This document shows positions 1 to 7,567 of a stretch of 41,363 bases of DNA, in pieces. Source of the stretch: an uncultured Coriobacteriaceae bacterium (GTDB lineage: Bacteria > Actinomycetota > Coriobacteriia > Coriobacteriales > Eggerthellaceae); assembly GCA_937937585.1 (NCBI GenBank), contig CALDCB010000003.1:1-41363 (forward strand), read 5' to 3'. Each line of letters starts with the position of its first letter. Within the stretch, counting starts at the first letter, position 1. The notes below the pieces were generated by a model that was not told where the DNA came from, searched no databases, and saw only the letters and a program-made list of their open reading frames with translations. The translations under genes were made by a program, and so were the position numbers.

Positions 1-50
1 CCCGTACCGATCCGATTGGGATTAAGTTGCAGACACACTTTTCTGCCTAT

Positions 51-94
51 AACCCCGAATCTTCGGGGTTCGATCCCCTGACAACAGGAGATCG
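51..94. repeat. tandem small hairpins with a T-arm-like string
   Basis: Two adjacent dyads are visible. The first is a 9-bp arm at 51-59 matching 62-70 (AACCCCGAA/TTCGGGGTT). The second pairs 71-75 and 77-80 with 90-94 and 85-88, with one mismatch. The string CGGGGTTCGATCCCCTG (64-80) also has the form of a tRNA T-arm (five-base stem, TTCGATC loop), but no acceptor stem or CCA follows. It could be a degenerate tRNA 3' fragment or simply terminator-like hairpins for a gene left of the window. Confidence 0.35.
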
Positions 95-104
95 TCGGGG
101 CAAC

Positions 105-127
105 AAAAAAGCCACCCGAAGGTGGCT
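105..127 (-). terminator. Rho-independent terminator of tRNA-Ala
   Basis: Read on the minus strand, a 7-bp stem (AGCCACC/GGTGGCT, 110-116 with 121-127) with a four-base loop is followed by six T. It starts 9 bases beyond the 3' end of the tRNA, so the tRNA is a single-gene transcription unit. Confidence 0.85.
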
Positions 128-135
128 GAAATTAA

Positions 136-211
136 TGGTGGAGCCTAGGGGGATCGAACCCCTGACCTCATGGCTGCCAGCCATGCGCTCTCCCAGCTGA
201 GCTAAGGCCCC
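136..211 (-). tRNA. tRNA-Ala (anticodon GGC)
   Basis: A full 76-base cloverleaf is readable on the minus strand. The acceptor GGGGCCT pairs with AGGCTCC and keeps the G3:U70 wobble that is the alanine identity element. The D-arm is GCTC/GAGC. The anticodon stem is CATGG/CCATG with loop CTGGCAG, giving anticodon GGC, which reads GCC. The T-arm has the TTCGATC loop, and the 3' CCA is genome-encoded (136-138). Confidence 0.97.
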
Positions 212-228
212 GAAAACGTGCAAGGGAT

Positions 229-256
229 ACTTTATCAGAACACGGCTATCGGTCAA
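229..256 (-). promoter_or_regulatory. promoter of tRNA-Ala
   Basis: On the minus strand a -35 TTGACC (251-256) and a -10 TAAAGT (229-234) are separated by 16 bases. The -10 lies 17 bases upstream of the mature tRNA 5' end, the distance expected for a short precursor leader. Confidence 0.6.
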
Positions 257-266
257 TGGCTTTTTA

Positions 267-294
267 CTAGTTGTGGAGAGTCGTTCACAACTAG
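267..294. promoter_or_regulatory. 9-bp dyad, candidate MarR operator
   Basis: CTAGTTGTG (267-275) and CACAACTAG (286-294) form a perfect inverted repeat with a 10-base spacer, between the tRNA-Ala promoter and the divergent MarR-family gene at 386. MarR proteins usually bind such dyads near their own promoters, so autoregulation is a reasonable inference. It could also be an upstream element of the tRNA promoter. Confidence 0.35.
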
Positions 295-385
295 GTTCAA
301 ATCGGCTCACCTTAATCGCTCATTCATTTCGAAAGAGTAAGATACAAATAAAGATAGTTCAAAAACGAACAAAAAGGAAACGGCG

Positions 386-1030
386 ATGCAAGAAGAGGAA
401 TCGACGGCGGTTCAGGTGCTCGATCAGTCCGAGGGGCACATCCAAGCTGAAGCTCTCGATCAGGCCGAGGATCCCGTCCGAGGCGAAACTCACGCCCGAG
501 CCAAGGATCACGCTCGAAGCGCGGATCATGCCCACGCAAGCCTTGTGTACGAGCAGGTAACGCGTTGTGCTGCTGCATACGATCTTCTGTGCAAGCCGCT
601 CTGCAACGAGTTGGGCATTCCTCGTAGCGCCTTTGACATTTTGCTGTTCCTTGCGAACAACCCGCAGTGCAAGGCCGCTCGCGATATTGTCCAGAAGCGC
701 CGTGTGAAACCGAACTTGGTTTCGGTGAACGTCGATCGCCTGGTGAATATGGGGTATCTCGAGCGAAAGGCTGTTCCCGGAGATCGCCGTAAGGTCGAGT
801 TGGTGTGCACGCCTAAAGCCGATGAGGCCATCGAGCGGGGAAGGGCTTTTCAGCACGATTTTCAAACGCGCATGTTAGAGGGCGTCGCCGAGTCGGATCT
901 TGAGGTTTTTCGCCGGGTCATCGATACGGTGGACGGTAACTTGTCGAACATCCTATCGTCGGGCCGTTCCGCTAATACGCATGAAAAGGGCCGCGCATCG
1001 GCTATTTCAGAAGGAGATGACATTCAATGA
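386..1030 (+). CDS. MarR-family transcriptional regulator
   Basis: The 214-residue protein has a MarR-type winged helix from about residue 53: a dimerisation helix, a helix-turn-helix around 95-125 and a basic wing (PGDRRKVELV) near 135. A hydrophilic His/Asp/Gln-rich extension of about 50 residues precedes the domain and is not part of the family core, so a GTG start at codon 54 is a conceivable alternative. However, ATG 386 has an AAAGGAA Shine-Dalgarno just upstream and is preferred. The stop overlaps the next start (ATGA, 1027-1030), so it is translationally coupled to a TauE/SafE exporter that it probably controls. MarR proteins usually respond to small phenolic or anionic ligands; the ligand cannot be read from the sequence. 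Confidence 0.88.
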   Translation: MQEEESTAVQVLDQSEGHIQAEALDQAEDPVRGETHARAKDHARSADHAHASLVYEQVTRCAAAYDLLCKPLCNELGIPRSAFDILLFLANNPQCKAARDIVQKRRVKPNLVSVNVDRLVNMGYLERKAVPGDRRKVELVCTPKADEAIERGRAFQHDFQTRMLEGVAESDLEVFRRVIDTVDGNLSNILSSGRSANTHEKGRASAISEGDDIQ

Positions 1031-1815
1031 CTGCGTTCACTATCGTAGTTTGTGTCTTTGCCGCTATCGCCGCAGGATTGGGCAATGGTTTTATCGGCGC
1101 AAGTGCGTCGGCTATTTTGGCGCCTATTCTCATTGCTGTTCTTGATTTCGATCCATATGCCGCTATCGCTATTTCGCTTTCGTGTGACACGCTGGCAAGC
1201 ATCACGTCTTCGGTGGTTTACGCCAAGAACAAGCATCTCGATGTGAAGCGTGGTGCCGTCCTCATCCTTCCCGCAATCGTGTTCGCGGTTATCGGCAGTT
1301 ACGCGGCAAGCTTCGCCCCGTCAGCGGCGCTTGGCTCGATGACGATGGTATTCATGTTGGTGCTGGGTCTTGTGTTCATCAAAAAATCCCGTGGCGACAT
1401 GAAAGAGTCCACTGCTGGCGGCAAAAATGCCCCTAAGCCTACCGCAAAGGCCCTGGCGCTGTCGGCCCTTTGCGGTGCAGGCATCGGTTTCGCATGCGGC
1501 TTCATGGGTGCGGGCGGCGGCATGATGATCTTCATGCCCTTGGTGTTCCTGTTGGGATATCAGGTGCTTACCGGTGTGGGTACGGGCGTTTTGATCATGG
1601 CCATCATGGCCGGCATTGGTGCTGTGTCGCATTTCGCAATTGGAGGCGTTCCCAACATTGCGGTGCTGTTGGTGTGCGTTGTCGTGGCGACGATCGTGTC
1701 ACCCCTCGCTGCCATGATCGCCAACCGCGTGAAGGCGCGCACGCTGTATCTGGTTACCGGGTCCGTGCTGGTTGTTTTAGGCGCAGCTGTTCTGATCATT
1801 TATTACTTTGTGTAG
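1027..1815 (+). CDS. TauE/SafE-family anion (sulfite/organosulfonate) exporter
   Basis: The 262-residue protein is almost entirely hydrophobic, with about eight predicted membrane helices in two halves separated by a charged loop near residues 118-140 (KKSRGDMKESTAGGK). The second half opens with the glycine-rich GFMGAGGGMM motif typical of the TauE/SafE (DUF81) family, whose characterised members export sulfite, sulfoacetate or related anions. It overlaps the MarR gene by four bases and so is expressed with it. Substrate is unknown. The coupling to a MarR regulator suggests inducible export of a toxic or waste anion. Confidence 0.85.
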   Translation: MTAFTIVVCVFAAIAAGLGNGFIGASASAILAPILIAVLDFDPYAAIAISLSCDTLASITSSVVYAKNKHLDVKRGAVLILPAIVFAVIGSYAASFAPSAALGSMTMVFMLVLGLVFIKKSRGDMKESTAGGKNAPKPTAKALALSALCGAGIGFACGFMGAGGGMMIFMPLVFLLGYQVLTGVGTGVLIMAIMAGIGAVSHFAIGGVPNIAVLLVCVVVATIVSPLAAMIANRVKARTLYLVTGSVLVVLGAAVLIIYYFV

Positions 1816-1934
1816 TGGCGGCGTCGGCTTTGTGGTAGCTGATCGCTAAGGCTCGAACGGCCGATCGTCAAGGTTTGGACGGCTTGCCCGATTAACCGCG
1901 GCCTCGCGGTTGCGCTCTTGGGCGGACCCTATCG

Positions 1935-2828
1935 TTAGTAGTTGAATCCTTCTCCGATGAAGAACTTGCGGGCGATTTCGATGAATCTCATTTCATCGGG
2001 GGAGAGCGTTCGATCTTCTTTCCAAGAAAGACCGATCGAGGTTTTGGGAAGATTCTTGTCGCTGAGCGGGATGAATCTGAGGCCGTCGGATTTGGGCGCG
2101 CTGGCGATTGCTTTGCGGCAAATCGTTATGCCCATGCCAAGCCTGATGTACTCGAGCGAAGACTTTGCGTCCCAGGTTTCTATGGCAATGCGGGGTGCTA
2201 TGCCTGTTGTCGAAAACGCCGCATCGGCAACTTCGCGCGTGCCGTAGCCACGCATGGCCAAAACGAAGCGCTCGTCTCTCAAATCGGCCATCGAGACGCT
2301 ATTCAATTCGCTGGCCCAGTGCCCGTCGGGGACGCAAAGAACCAGCTCGTCTTCGGCGAGAACTTCTGTGTGAAGCTCCGAATCCCTTACGGCGGGAACC
2401 GTGATGGCGAAGGAGAAAATGCCGTTTTTCAAGGAGCGTACGATTCCCTCGAGGGGCGCGGCGCACATATAAACTTCGTCGCTATCAAGCGATTTGGTGA
2501 TCTCGGATAGGAAGTGTTCGGTTCGCCCCTCAATGTTGGATGCGAACGAGATCTGAGAACGCATACCGGCATACGTCTTCTTCACGCGATCGATCGCTTT
2601 GAAGCAAAGATCGATAACGGAAGAGGAGTCTTCGTAGAACACCCTTCCGCAAGGCGTGAGCTCGAGCTTATGGCCTTTGCGTTCGAATAACTCCACGCCA
2701 AGCTCGTGCTCGAGCGATGAAATGACCCTGCTTACCTGAGACTGCGAGATGAACAGCTCTTCTGCTGCTTTCGAAATGCTGTTTGCTTTAACCACGCGTT
2801 GAAAGAAGACAAGGTCTTTTATTTCCAT
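1935..2828 (-). CDS. LysR-family transcriptional regulator
   Basis: A 297-residue LysR-type protein: an N-terminal winged helix-turn-helix (residues 1-60, with SISKAAEELFISQSQVSRVI as the recognition region) followed by a periplasmic-binding-protein-like effector domain (about 88-295). ATG 2828 is chosen because AGGTG sits six bases upstream; a GTG three codons earlier (2837) lies inside that Shine-Dalgarno. It is divergent from the arylsulfate sulfotransferase at 3067, across a 238-base region with a perfect TATAAT (minus strand, 2882-2887). LysR proteins typically control the divergent neighbour with a small-molecule coinducer, here perhaps an aryl sulfate or phenol (inference). Confidence 0.9.
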   Translation of the reverse strand: MEIKDLVFFQRVVKANSISKAAEELFISQSQVSRVISSLEHELGVELFERKGHKLELTPCGRVFYEDSSSVIDLCFKAIDRVKKTYAGMRSQISFASNIEGRTEHFLSEITKSLDSDEVYMCAAPLEGIVRSLKNGIFSFAITVPAVRDSELHTEVLAEDELVLCVPDGHWASELNSVSMADLRDERFVLAMRGYGTREVADAAFSTTGIAPRIAIETWDAKSSLEYIRLGMGITICRKAIASAPKSDGLRFIPLSDKNLPKTSIGLSWKEDRTLSPDEMRFIEIARKFFIGEGFNY

Positions 2829-3066
2829 CAAGCACACCTCTTGTCAAACGACGTTGCATTTTACGAATGCTTGCTTGCATATTATAAAAACATACTCTCT
2901 CCATGAGCAGCTAAGATTTTATTCATTCAAGGACTTCACTAACCCGTCGAAAGTTGAACTCCGGTAGTTGAGGCAAAGGGAGAAAGACTTCTGTTGGGGC
3001 AAAGTGCTTCGGCGGGTTGGTTGAAGTTCGAATAACACCTTAGTTTGGGGAGAAGGGTTGTTTATC
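2829..3066. promoter_or_regulatory. divergent control region, LysR gene / sulfotransferase
   Basis: This AT-rich divergent spacer carries a consensus TATAAT on the minus strand (2882-2887) for the LysR gene, without a good -35, which fits an autoregulated promoter. A small dyad ATGC-N6-GCAT (2868-2881) lies beside it. The region nearest the sulfotransferase holds a GGGAGAAGGG Shine-Dalgarno (3050-3057). I cannot pick a single LysR box with confidence. Confidence 0.45.
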
Positions 3067-4986
3067 ATGCAAAAGAACATCACCAGGCGCGGTTTCATCG
3101 GCCTTGCGGCGGCTTCCGGCGCGGCTGCGGTTCTCACGGGTTGCGCAAGCGGCTCGGGTAGTGCTGGCTCCGCAAGCGCTGCGGCTTCCGGTTCGGCTTC
3201 GAAGGCGAAGCTCGCCGAGGTCGAAGAAAGCGTCATGCCTATTGACTATAAGAATTACTACTTCGATTTCACCGATCAGATCGCCCAGGAAAGGGCTGCC
3301 GTTAAAATGGTTCCCGATCCGGCCGACATCGAGATCACCGCAAGCGACGCCAACGGCGCGTCGGGCGTTATCCTTGTTCCTGAGTTCGGCGCCGAAGGTT
3401 CTGGCAAGTACTATTTCAACGCGCTGGTCGTTGGCAGCAAGGTGACCTTCACCGCCAAGGAAGGCGCCAAGATCAAGGAAGCCAAGAGCACTGCGGCCGA
3501 TTCCGACATCACTGTTGCTTCTGACGGCAAGACCGCTACCTTCACGCCGCAGCCTATCAAGATCCAACCGCAGGGTTTGCTGGCCGGCGAGACCATCACC
3601 GTCGTTATGGAAAGCGGCGCCGAATACACCATCCCGACCGCTTCTGAGGCTCTGCCTGTTATGGAGGTTACGGGCAAGGGTGTGGCCGACGGCGATGCCG
3701 GCAGGTACACGTTCTCCGTTAACGCCGAGCTTGTCAGCGTTAACTCCAAGCGTGAGGTTGTTTACTACCGCGACGTTCGCTGTATCGCGAACTCGCTGGT
3801 CAACAACTTCCAGCCCGAGACGGTCAACGGCGAGCAGTACTACTCGTTCTACATCAACCTGAACCAGAAGATCGCTTCCGGCGGCATGGGCGCAGGTGCT
3901 TGGTGCATCATGGACGAGAATTACAAGGATATCGATTTCGTCGACATGCTTAAGAACGACGACCCCAACCATACGCACGGCGAGGGTTACGTCGACTTCC
4001 ACGAGATCCGCGTCCTTGGTCCGAAGCATTACCTCACGCTTTCCTACACGCCGATCACGGTTGACAACCTTCCCGCATCCGTCAAGGGCGTCGACGGTAC
4101 TTCGCAGGCCAGCGTGTTCGCGGGCGTCTTCCAGGAGATCGAGGACGGCAAGGTCGTTGCCGAGATCAATACCACCGACTATCAGGGCCTATACGAATCG
4201 GCAGTTGAGGCCATCAAGTTCGATGAGCTGGTGGGCGTTTTGGGCGAGCAGAAGACCTGGAACGACTACGTGCATCCCAACAGCCTGGACTACATCCTGA
4301 ACGACGCCGGCAACGTTCAGAAACTGCTGGTCTCCATGCGTGACCAGTCTGCTGTCTTCCAGTTCGATATGCCCAGCGGCAAGATCGAGTGGATCTTGGG
4401 CGGCAAGGCCTCCACGCTCTCCGGTTTCGACGACTACTCCGAGACCCGCAAGGATGACAAGGGCGTCGAGTTCAACGCCATTATGTTCGGCCAGCACTAC
4501 GCCCGTTACCACGAGGTCAAGAAGGACGGCACGCTCGACGTCAGCGTCTTCGACAATTGGACCGGTTCCGCTCCGTACTTCTACGAGAACAAGGAGCTCC
4601 CGACCAAGTCTCGTGTCCTCAAGCTGGACATCGACCCGGCAAAGGGCACTGCGAAGGTCAACAACTGCGTGAACGGCCGCGATCTCGACCTGCTTACCGG
4701 CAAGGACCACATGGCCGACCACTGCGGCTCGGTCGACTACCTGACCGATACCTCCACGATGATCGGCTGGGGCCTGCATATGCCCGTCGATATGGGTATG
4801 CCCGCTGCCAAGCAGTACGGCCTTGCTCAGGGCGAGCACTGTATCTTCACCGACTGGGACGACAGGAACAAGGCCGTCAACATGGAGCTTAACCTTACGG
4901 CCAGCCCGCTGACCCTTAAGCGTATCGAGGCTCAGGGTGATATGAACAACTGCGGTTCCTATCGTTCCTACAAGGTCATGGGCTAA
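3067..4986 (+). CDS. Tat-exported lipoprotein arylsulfate sulfotransferase (ASST)
   Basis: The 639-residue protein transfers sulfate from an aryl sulfate ester to a phenolic acceptor, without PAPS. The N-terminus has a twin-arginine signal (TRRGFIG) and a lipobox ending LTGC at Cys22, then a Gly/Ser/Ala linker, so it should be exported folded and lipid-anchored outside the membrane. Three family-type histidines are seen: H403 (VHPNSLDY), H477 (GQHYARYHE) and H552 (DHCGSVDYL). Their order and spacing resemble E. coli AssT His252, His356 and His436, the last being the sulfated catalytic residue; this alignment is by eye. A TTG at 3058 is in frame, but ATG 3067 is better spaced from GGGAGAAGGG. 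It is divergent from a LysR regulator. No dsbA/dsbL-like partner is adjacent, unlike the E. coli locus. Confidence 0.9.
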   Translation: MQKNITRRGFIGLAAASGAAAVLTGCASGSGSAGSASAAASGSASKAKLAEVEESVMPIDYKNYYFDFTDQIAQERAAVKMVPDPADIEITASDANGASGVILVPEFGAEGSGKYYFNALVVGSKVTFTAKEGAKIKEAKSTAADSDITVASDGKTATFTPQPIKIQPQGLLAGETITVVMESGAEYTIPTASEALPVMEVTGKGVADGDAGRYTFSVNAELVSVNSKREVVYYRDVRCIANSLVNNFQPETVNGEQYYSFYINLNQKIASGGMGAGAWCIMDENYKDIDFVDMLKNDDPNHTHGEGYVDFHEIRVLGPKHYLTLSYTPITVDNLPASVKGVDGTSQASVFAGVFQEIEDGKVVAEINTTDYQGLYESAVEAIKFDELVGVLGEQKTWNDYVHPNSLDYILNDAGNVQKLLVSMRDQSAVFQFDMPSGKIEWILGGKASTLSGFDDYSETRKDDKGVEFNAIMFGQHYARYHEVKKDGTLDVSVFDNWTGSAPYFYENKELPTKSRVLKLDIDPAKGTAKVNNCVNGRDLDLLTGKDHMADHCGSVDYLTDTSTMIGWGLHMPVDMGMPAAKQYGLAQGEHCIFTDWDDRNKAVNMELNLTASPLTLKRIEAQGDMNNCGSYRSYKVMG

Positions 4987-5022
4987 ACGCCGGACAACGC
5001 TTCAGCCTTCCCTTTCTGCCAA

Positions 5023-5046
5023 GATGGCCGCCATTGGGCGGCCATC
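5023..5046 (+). terminator. perfect 10-bp hairpin after the sulfotransferase
   Basis: GATGGCCGCC (5023-5032) pairs perfectly with 5037-5046 around a four-base loop, 36 bases after the stop codon. There is no T-run, so it may be an unusual intrinsic terminator or an mRNA-stabilising 3' hairpin. Confidence 0.5.
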
Positions 5047-5218
5047 CGCGTTCGGGGTGTATTCCCCAACAAGAAGGTTGCTGTCGGGTTCTCGCTTCGT
5101 AGTGTTGATTTAGCGCTATCATGGGGTCATAGGGTGCGTTGTCGGCACGTTCGTCGCTATCCCGCTTCGCACTCCTTGCTGCCGCAAGCACGGCGGCACT
5201 GCGAATAGGAGGCTCATC

Positions 5219-5692
5219 ATGTTGTTCAAGAATGTCATGGTTCCTTACGACGGCTCCGACCACGCGATCCGCGCGCTTGATACCGCCGCCAAGTTGATTG
5301 CCGACGATCCCAACGCCAAGATCCACGTTGTCAACGTCATTGCGACATCCGACTTCACTCCGAAATATGGGAACAGCAACCCCTTCTGGCACCCCTACGA
5401 CAGCATGGATGAGGCTTCGTATGCCAGGCTCATCACCGAGGCGAAGGACAGCGCCATCGCTGATCTGAAGGCCGATCTGCACGATGCTCTGGCCGAATTG
5501 GGCGACAAGGCTTCGGTCGACGTCATCACTAGTGCCGGAACGGGTGCGGGTGTGGTTGATTACGCCGCCGACCACAAGTGCGACCTTATCGTCATGGGCA
5601 GCCGCGGTTTGGGCGGTATCCGCGGTCTTCTTGGCAGCGTGAGTTTTTCGGTTTTGGGCGAGTCTGAAGTGCCTGTTCTGGTTGTTAAATAA
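5219..5692 (+). CDS. universal stress protein, UspA family
   Basis: The 157-residue single-domain Usp protein begins MLFKNVMVPYDGSDHAIRAL, the usual first strand with the nucleotide-contacting Asp, and ends with a glycine-rich phosphate-binding loop (GSRGLGGIRGLLGS) and the strand VPVLVVK. The loop reads G-X2-G-X8-GS, one residue shorter than the classical ATP-binding G-X2-G-X9-G-S/T, so nucleotide binding is likely but not certain. A perfect AGGAGG (5207-5212) lies six bases before ATG 5219. It seems to be a single-gene unit between the sulfotransferase and mIHF. Its role is presumably general stress or anaerobic survival. Confidence 0.9.
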   Translation: MLFKNVMVPYDGSDHAIRALDTAAKLIADDPNAKIHVVNVIATSDFTPKYGNSNPFWHPYDSMDEASYARLITEAKDSAIADLKADLHDALAELGDKASVDVITSAGTGAGVVDYAADHKCDLIVMGSRGLGGIRGLLGSVSFSVLGESEVPVLVVK

Positions 5693-5716
5693 AAGAAGCA
5701 ACCAGTTATCGGCTAT

Positions 5717-5772
5717 TTGCCCACCAACAGGAGCGTTGTGGTATTATTCCAGTGCTTTAGCTCGTTTCGAGC
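5717..5772 (+). promoter_or_regulatory. mIHF promoter and 5' UTR hairpin (candidate)
   Basis: A -10-like TATTAT (5742-5747) lies 19 bases after TTGCCC (5717-5722), a long spacer. The leader then carries a small hairpin, GCTCG-TTT-CGAGC (5760-5772), before the Shine-Dalgarno AAGGAAG. Confidence 0.35.
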
Positions 5773-5800
5773 GATAAAACGATACAAGGAAGTGATTTGA

Positions 5801-6112
5801 ATGGCATTGCCTCAGATGACCGATGAGCAGAGGGCCGAGGCCCTGAAGAAGGCCGCAGCAACCCGCGCAAAGCGTGCCGAGTATAAAGAGAACATCAAGG
5901 CCGGCAAGCTTTCCGCTAAGAAGGCTTTCGAGGAAATCGACGACCCTGCTTTGGGCAAGATGCGCGTGAAGCAGTTCATCGCCGCATTCCCCGGCTTCGG
6001 CAAGGTTTCCACCGAGAAGCTCATGGCTGAGATCGGCATCGACGAGTCTCGCCGCCTTACCGGCCTTGGCGATCGTCAGAAGGAAGCCCTCATCGAGGTT
6101 CTCGACAAATAA
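5801..6112 (+). CDS. integration host factor, actinobacterial type (mIHF)
   Basis: The 103-residue basic protein has the mIHF layout: an Ala/Lys/Arg-rich helical N-terminus (MALPQMTDEQRAEALKKAAA) and a C-terminal helix-two-turn-helix nucleic-acid binding core with PGFGKVSTEKLMAEIGI and RRLTGLGDRQKEALIEVL. mIHF is a nucleoid-associated DNA-bending protein unrelated to the HU/IHF fold and confined largely to actinobacteria, so it is a useful marker of the host phylum. ATG 5801 follows an AAGGAAG Shine-Dalgarno, and the gene ends in a strong terminator, giving a monocistronic unit. Confidence 0.92.
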   Translation: MALPQMTDEQRAEALKKAAATRAKRAEYKENIKAGKLSAKKAFEEIDDPALGKMRVKQFIAAFPGFGKVSTEKLMAEIGIDESRRLTGLGDRQKEALIEVLDK

Positions 6113-6132
6113 CCATTCCCTTATAGCCTTGA

Positions 6133-6161
6133 AACGCGCCTCATCGAGGGGCGCGTTTTTT
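6133..6161 (+). terminator. Rho-independent terminator of mIHF
   Basis: An 8-bp stem, AACGCGCC (6133-6140) with GGCGCGTT (6150-6157), merges into a run of six T (6156-6161), 20 bases past the mIHF stop codon. Confidence 0.9.
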
Positions 6162-6226
6162 GTTGATTTAACGACACCGTATGACTTGGGTGTAGTCTTG
6201 AGCCGAAATGAAAGGGGATGTTGGAG

Positions 6227-7474
6227 ATGTCGGTTCGCCAAACGGGCTCTGGGGTGAAGAACGACAAGAATAAGCTCGAAAGCATGTGGAGCGCGTCGTT
6301 CGTTGCCCTGCTTTGCGTGAACTTCTTCCAGTCGATGGGCACGCAGTTCGCCACGACCATTATTCCTCTGTCCGCCCGTGGAATGGGCGCCGACGCAACC
6401 ACGGTTGGCGTGGTCGTTTGCGCGTTCGCGATCACGGCTTTGGCCATCCGCCCGTTTTCCGGCCCGGCATTCGACAGCTTCTCGAAGAAGCGTTTGTATT
6501 TCATGGCGTATGCCTTGAATGCGGTCTCTATGTTCCTGTACGCGTTCGCCTCGTCGCCTGCCACCCTGTTCGCCGTTCGCCTGCTGCATGGCATCGGAAT
6601 CGGCTGCGCCGCTCCATTGGGCATGGCCCTTGTCAGCAAGGTGGTTCCGTATTCGCGGCTTTCAAGCGGCGTGAGCATGTACATGCTTGCGTTCTCTATC
6701 GCTCAGTCGGTTGGCCCTGCGTTTGCGGTTTGGATGGCCGGGGCATGCGGCTATTTCCCTACGTACATATCGGCGGGTGTTCTGCTGAGTGTGGCGTGCT
6801 GCATCATTCCGTTTGTGAAGGTGAAGCCTGAGGAGAATAGGCCCCCGTACAAAATTCAACCCGATCGTATTTTCGCGAAGCAGGCGTTCATCCCTGCTGG
6901 TATTTTGTGCCTGATCAGTTGCGCGTTCTCGTGCACGGCATCGTTCTTGGTTATTTACGGCACGTTGCTTGGGGTGGACCACATCGCTTTGTATTTCACG
7001 GTATACGCTCTGTGCATGCTGGTCACGCGTCCGTTTTTCGGAAGGATGTCCGACGTTCATGGCACCAAGGCCATTCTGATTTTCGCTTTCATTGCGTTCG
7101 GCGCCTCGTACGTCATAATCTCGCAGGCAACGACGCTTCCGATGTTCTTGCTGGCGGCCGTTGTGGGCTCATGCGGCTTCGGTGTGTGCAACCCGTTGGT
7201 TCAGGCCCTGGCGCTGCGCATGGTGCCGCCCGATCACACCGGGGCGGGCACCAACACCACGTACACCGGTCTTGATGTTGGCAACTTGCTGGGCCCGGCG
7301 CTTGCGGGCGTGCTCATTGACGTGTTTCTCCCCATTGCCGGAGCCGAGAGCACGGCGTACTCGTGGATGTGGCTGTGCATGCTCGTCCCCATTGTTCTTG
7401 CCGTGGTTTTGTTCCTAAGCCAGTACAAGCGCATGGCTGCGAACGTGAAGAAGGCGGCAGAAGCGGCAGCATAG
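6227..7474 (+). CDS. MFS transporter
   Basis: The 415-residue protein has about twelve hydrophobic segments in two halves, separated by a charged central loop (KVKPEENRPPYKIQPDR). Motifs recall the major facilitator family, e.g. IRPFSGPAFDSFSKKR after helix 2 and the equivalent TRPFFGRMSDVHGTK in the second half. An ATG at 6218 abuts the AAAGGGG ribosome site with no spacing, whereas ATG 6227 lies nine bases after it, so 6227 is preferred. It is monocistronic, convergent with mrp and separated from it by a two-way terminator. The substrate cannot be inferred; drug or metabolite efflux is the usual role of this size class. Confidence 0.87.
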   Translation: MSVRQTGSGVKNDKNKLESMWSASFVALLCVNFFQSMGTQFATTIIPLSARGMGADATTVGVVVCAFAITALAIRPFSGPAFDSFSKKRLYFMAYALNAVSMFLYAFASSPATLFAVRLLHGIGIGCAAPLGMALVSKVVPYSRLSSGVSMYMLAFSIAQSVGPAFAVWMAGACGYFPTYISAGVLLSVACCIIPFVKVKPEENRPPYKIQPDRIFAKQAFIPAGILCLISCAFSCTASFLVIYGTLLGVDHIALYFTVYALCMLVTRPFFGRMSDVHGTKAILIFAFIAFGASYVIISQATTLPMFLLAAVVGSCGFGVCNPLVQALALRMVPPDHTGAGTNTTYTGLDVGNLLGPALAGVLIDVFLPIAGAESTAYSWMWLCMLVPIVLAVVLFLSQYKRMAANVKKAAEAAA

Positions 7475-7506
7475 GGAATCCAGCCTGATTTAAAAGCTTA
7501 TACGAC

Positions 7507-7540
7507 AATCGCCCTTCCGAACTGCTTCGGAAGGGCGATT
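7507..7540. terminator. bidirectional terminator between MFS gene and mrp
   Basis: A perfect 15-bp stem (7507-7521 with 7526-7540) with a four-base CTGC loop lies between two convergent genes. The outermost A/T pairs give short T-tracts in both directions, consistent with termination of both. Confidence 0.85.
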
Positions 7541-7567
7541 TCAGTTGATACGCTATGATGCGAGGAA

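Noticed and set aside
3040..4029. 329-residue minus-strand frame inside the sulfotransferase
   Set aside because: Antisense shadow of a gene with clear family motifs; no independent support.
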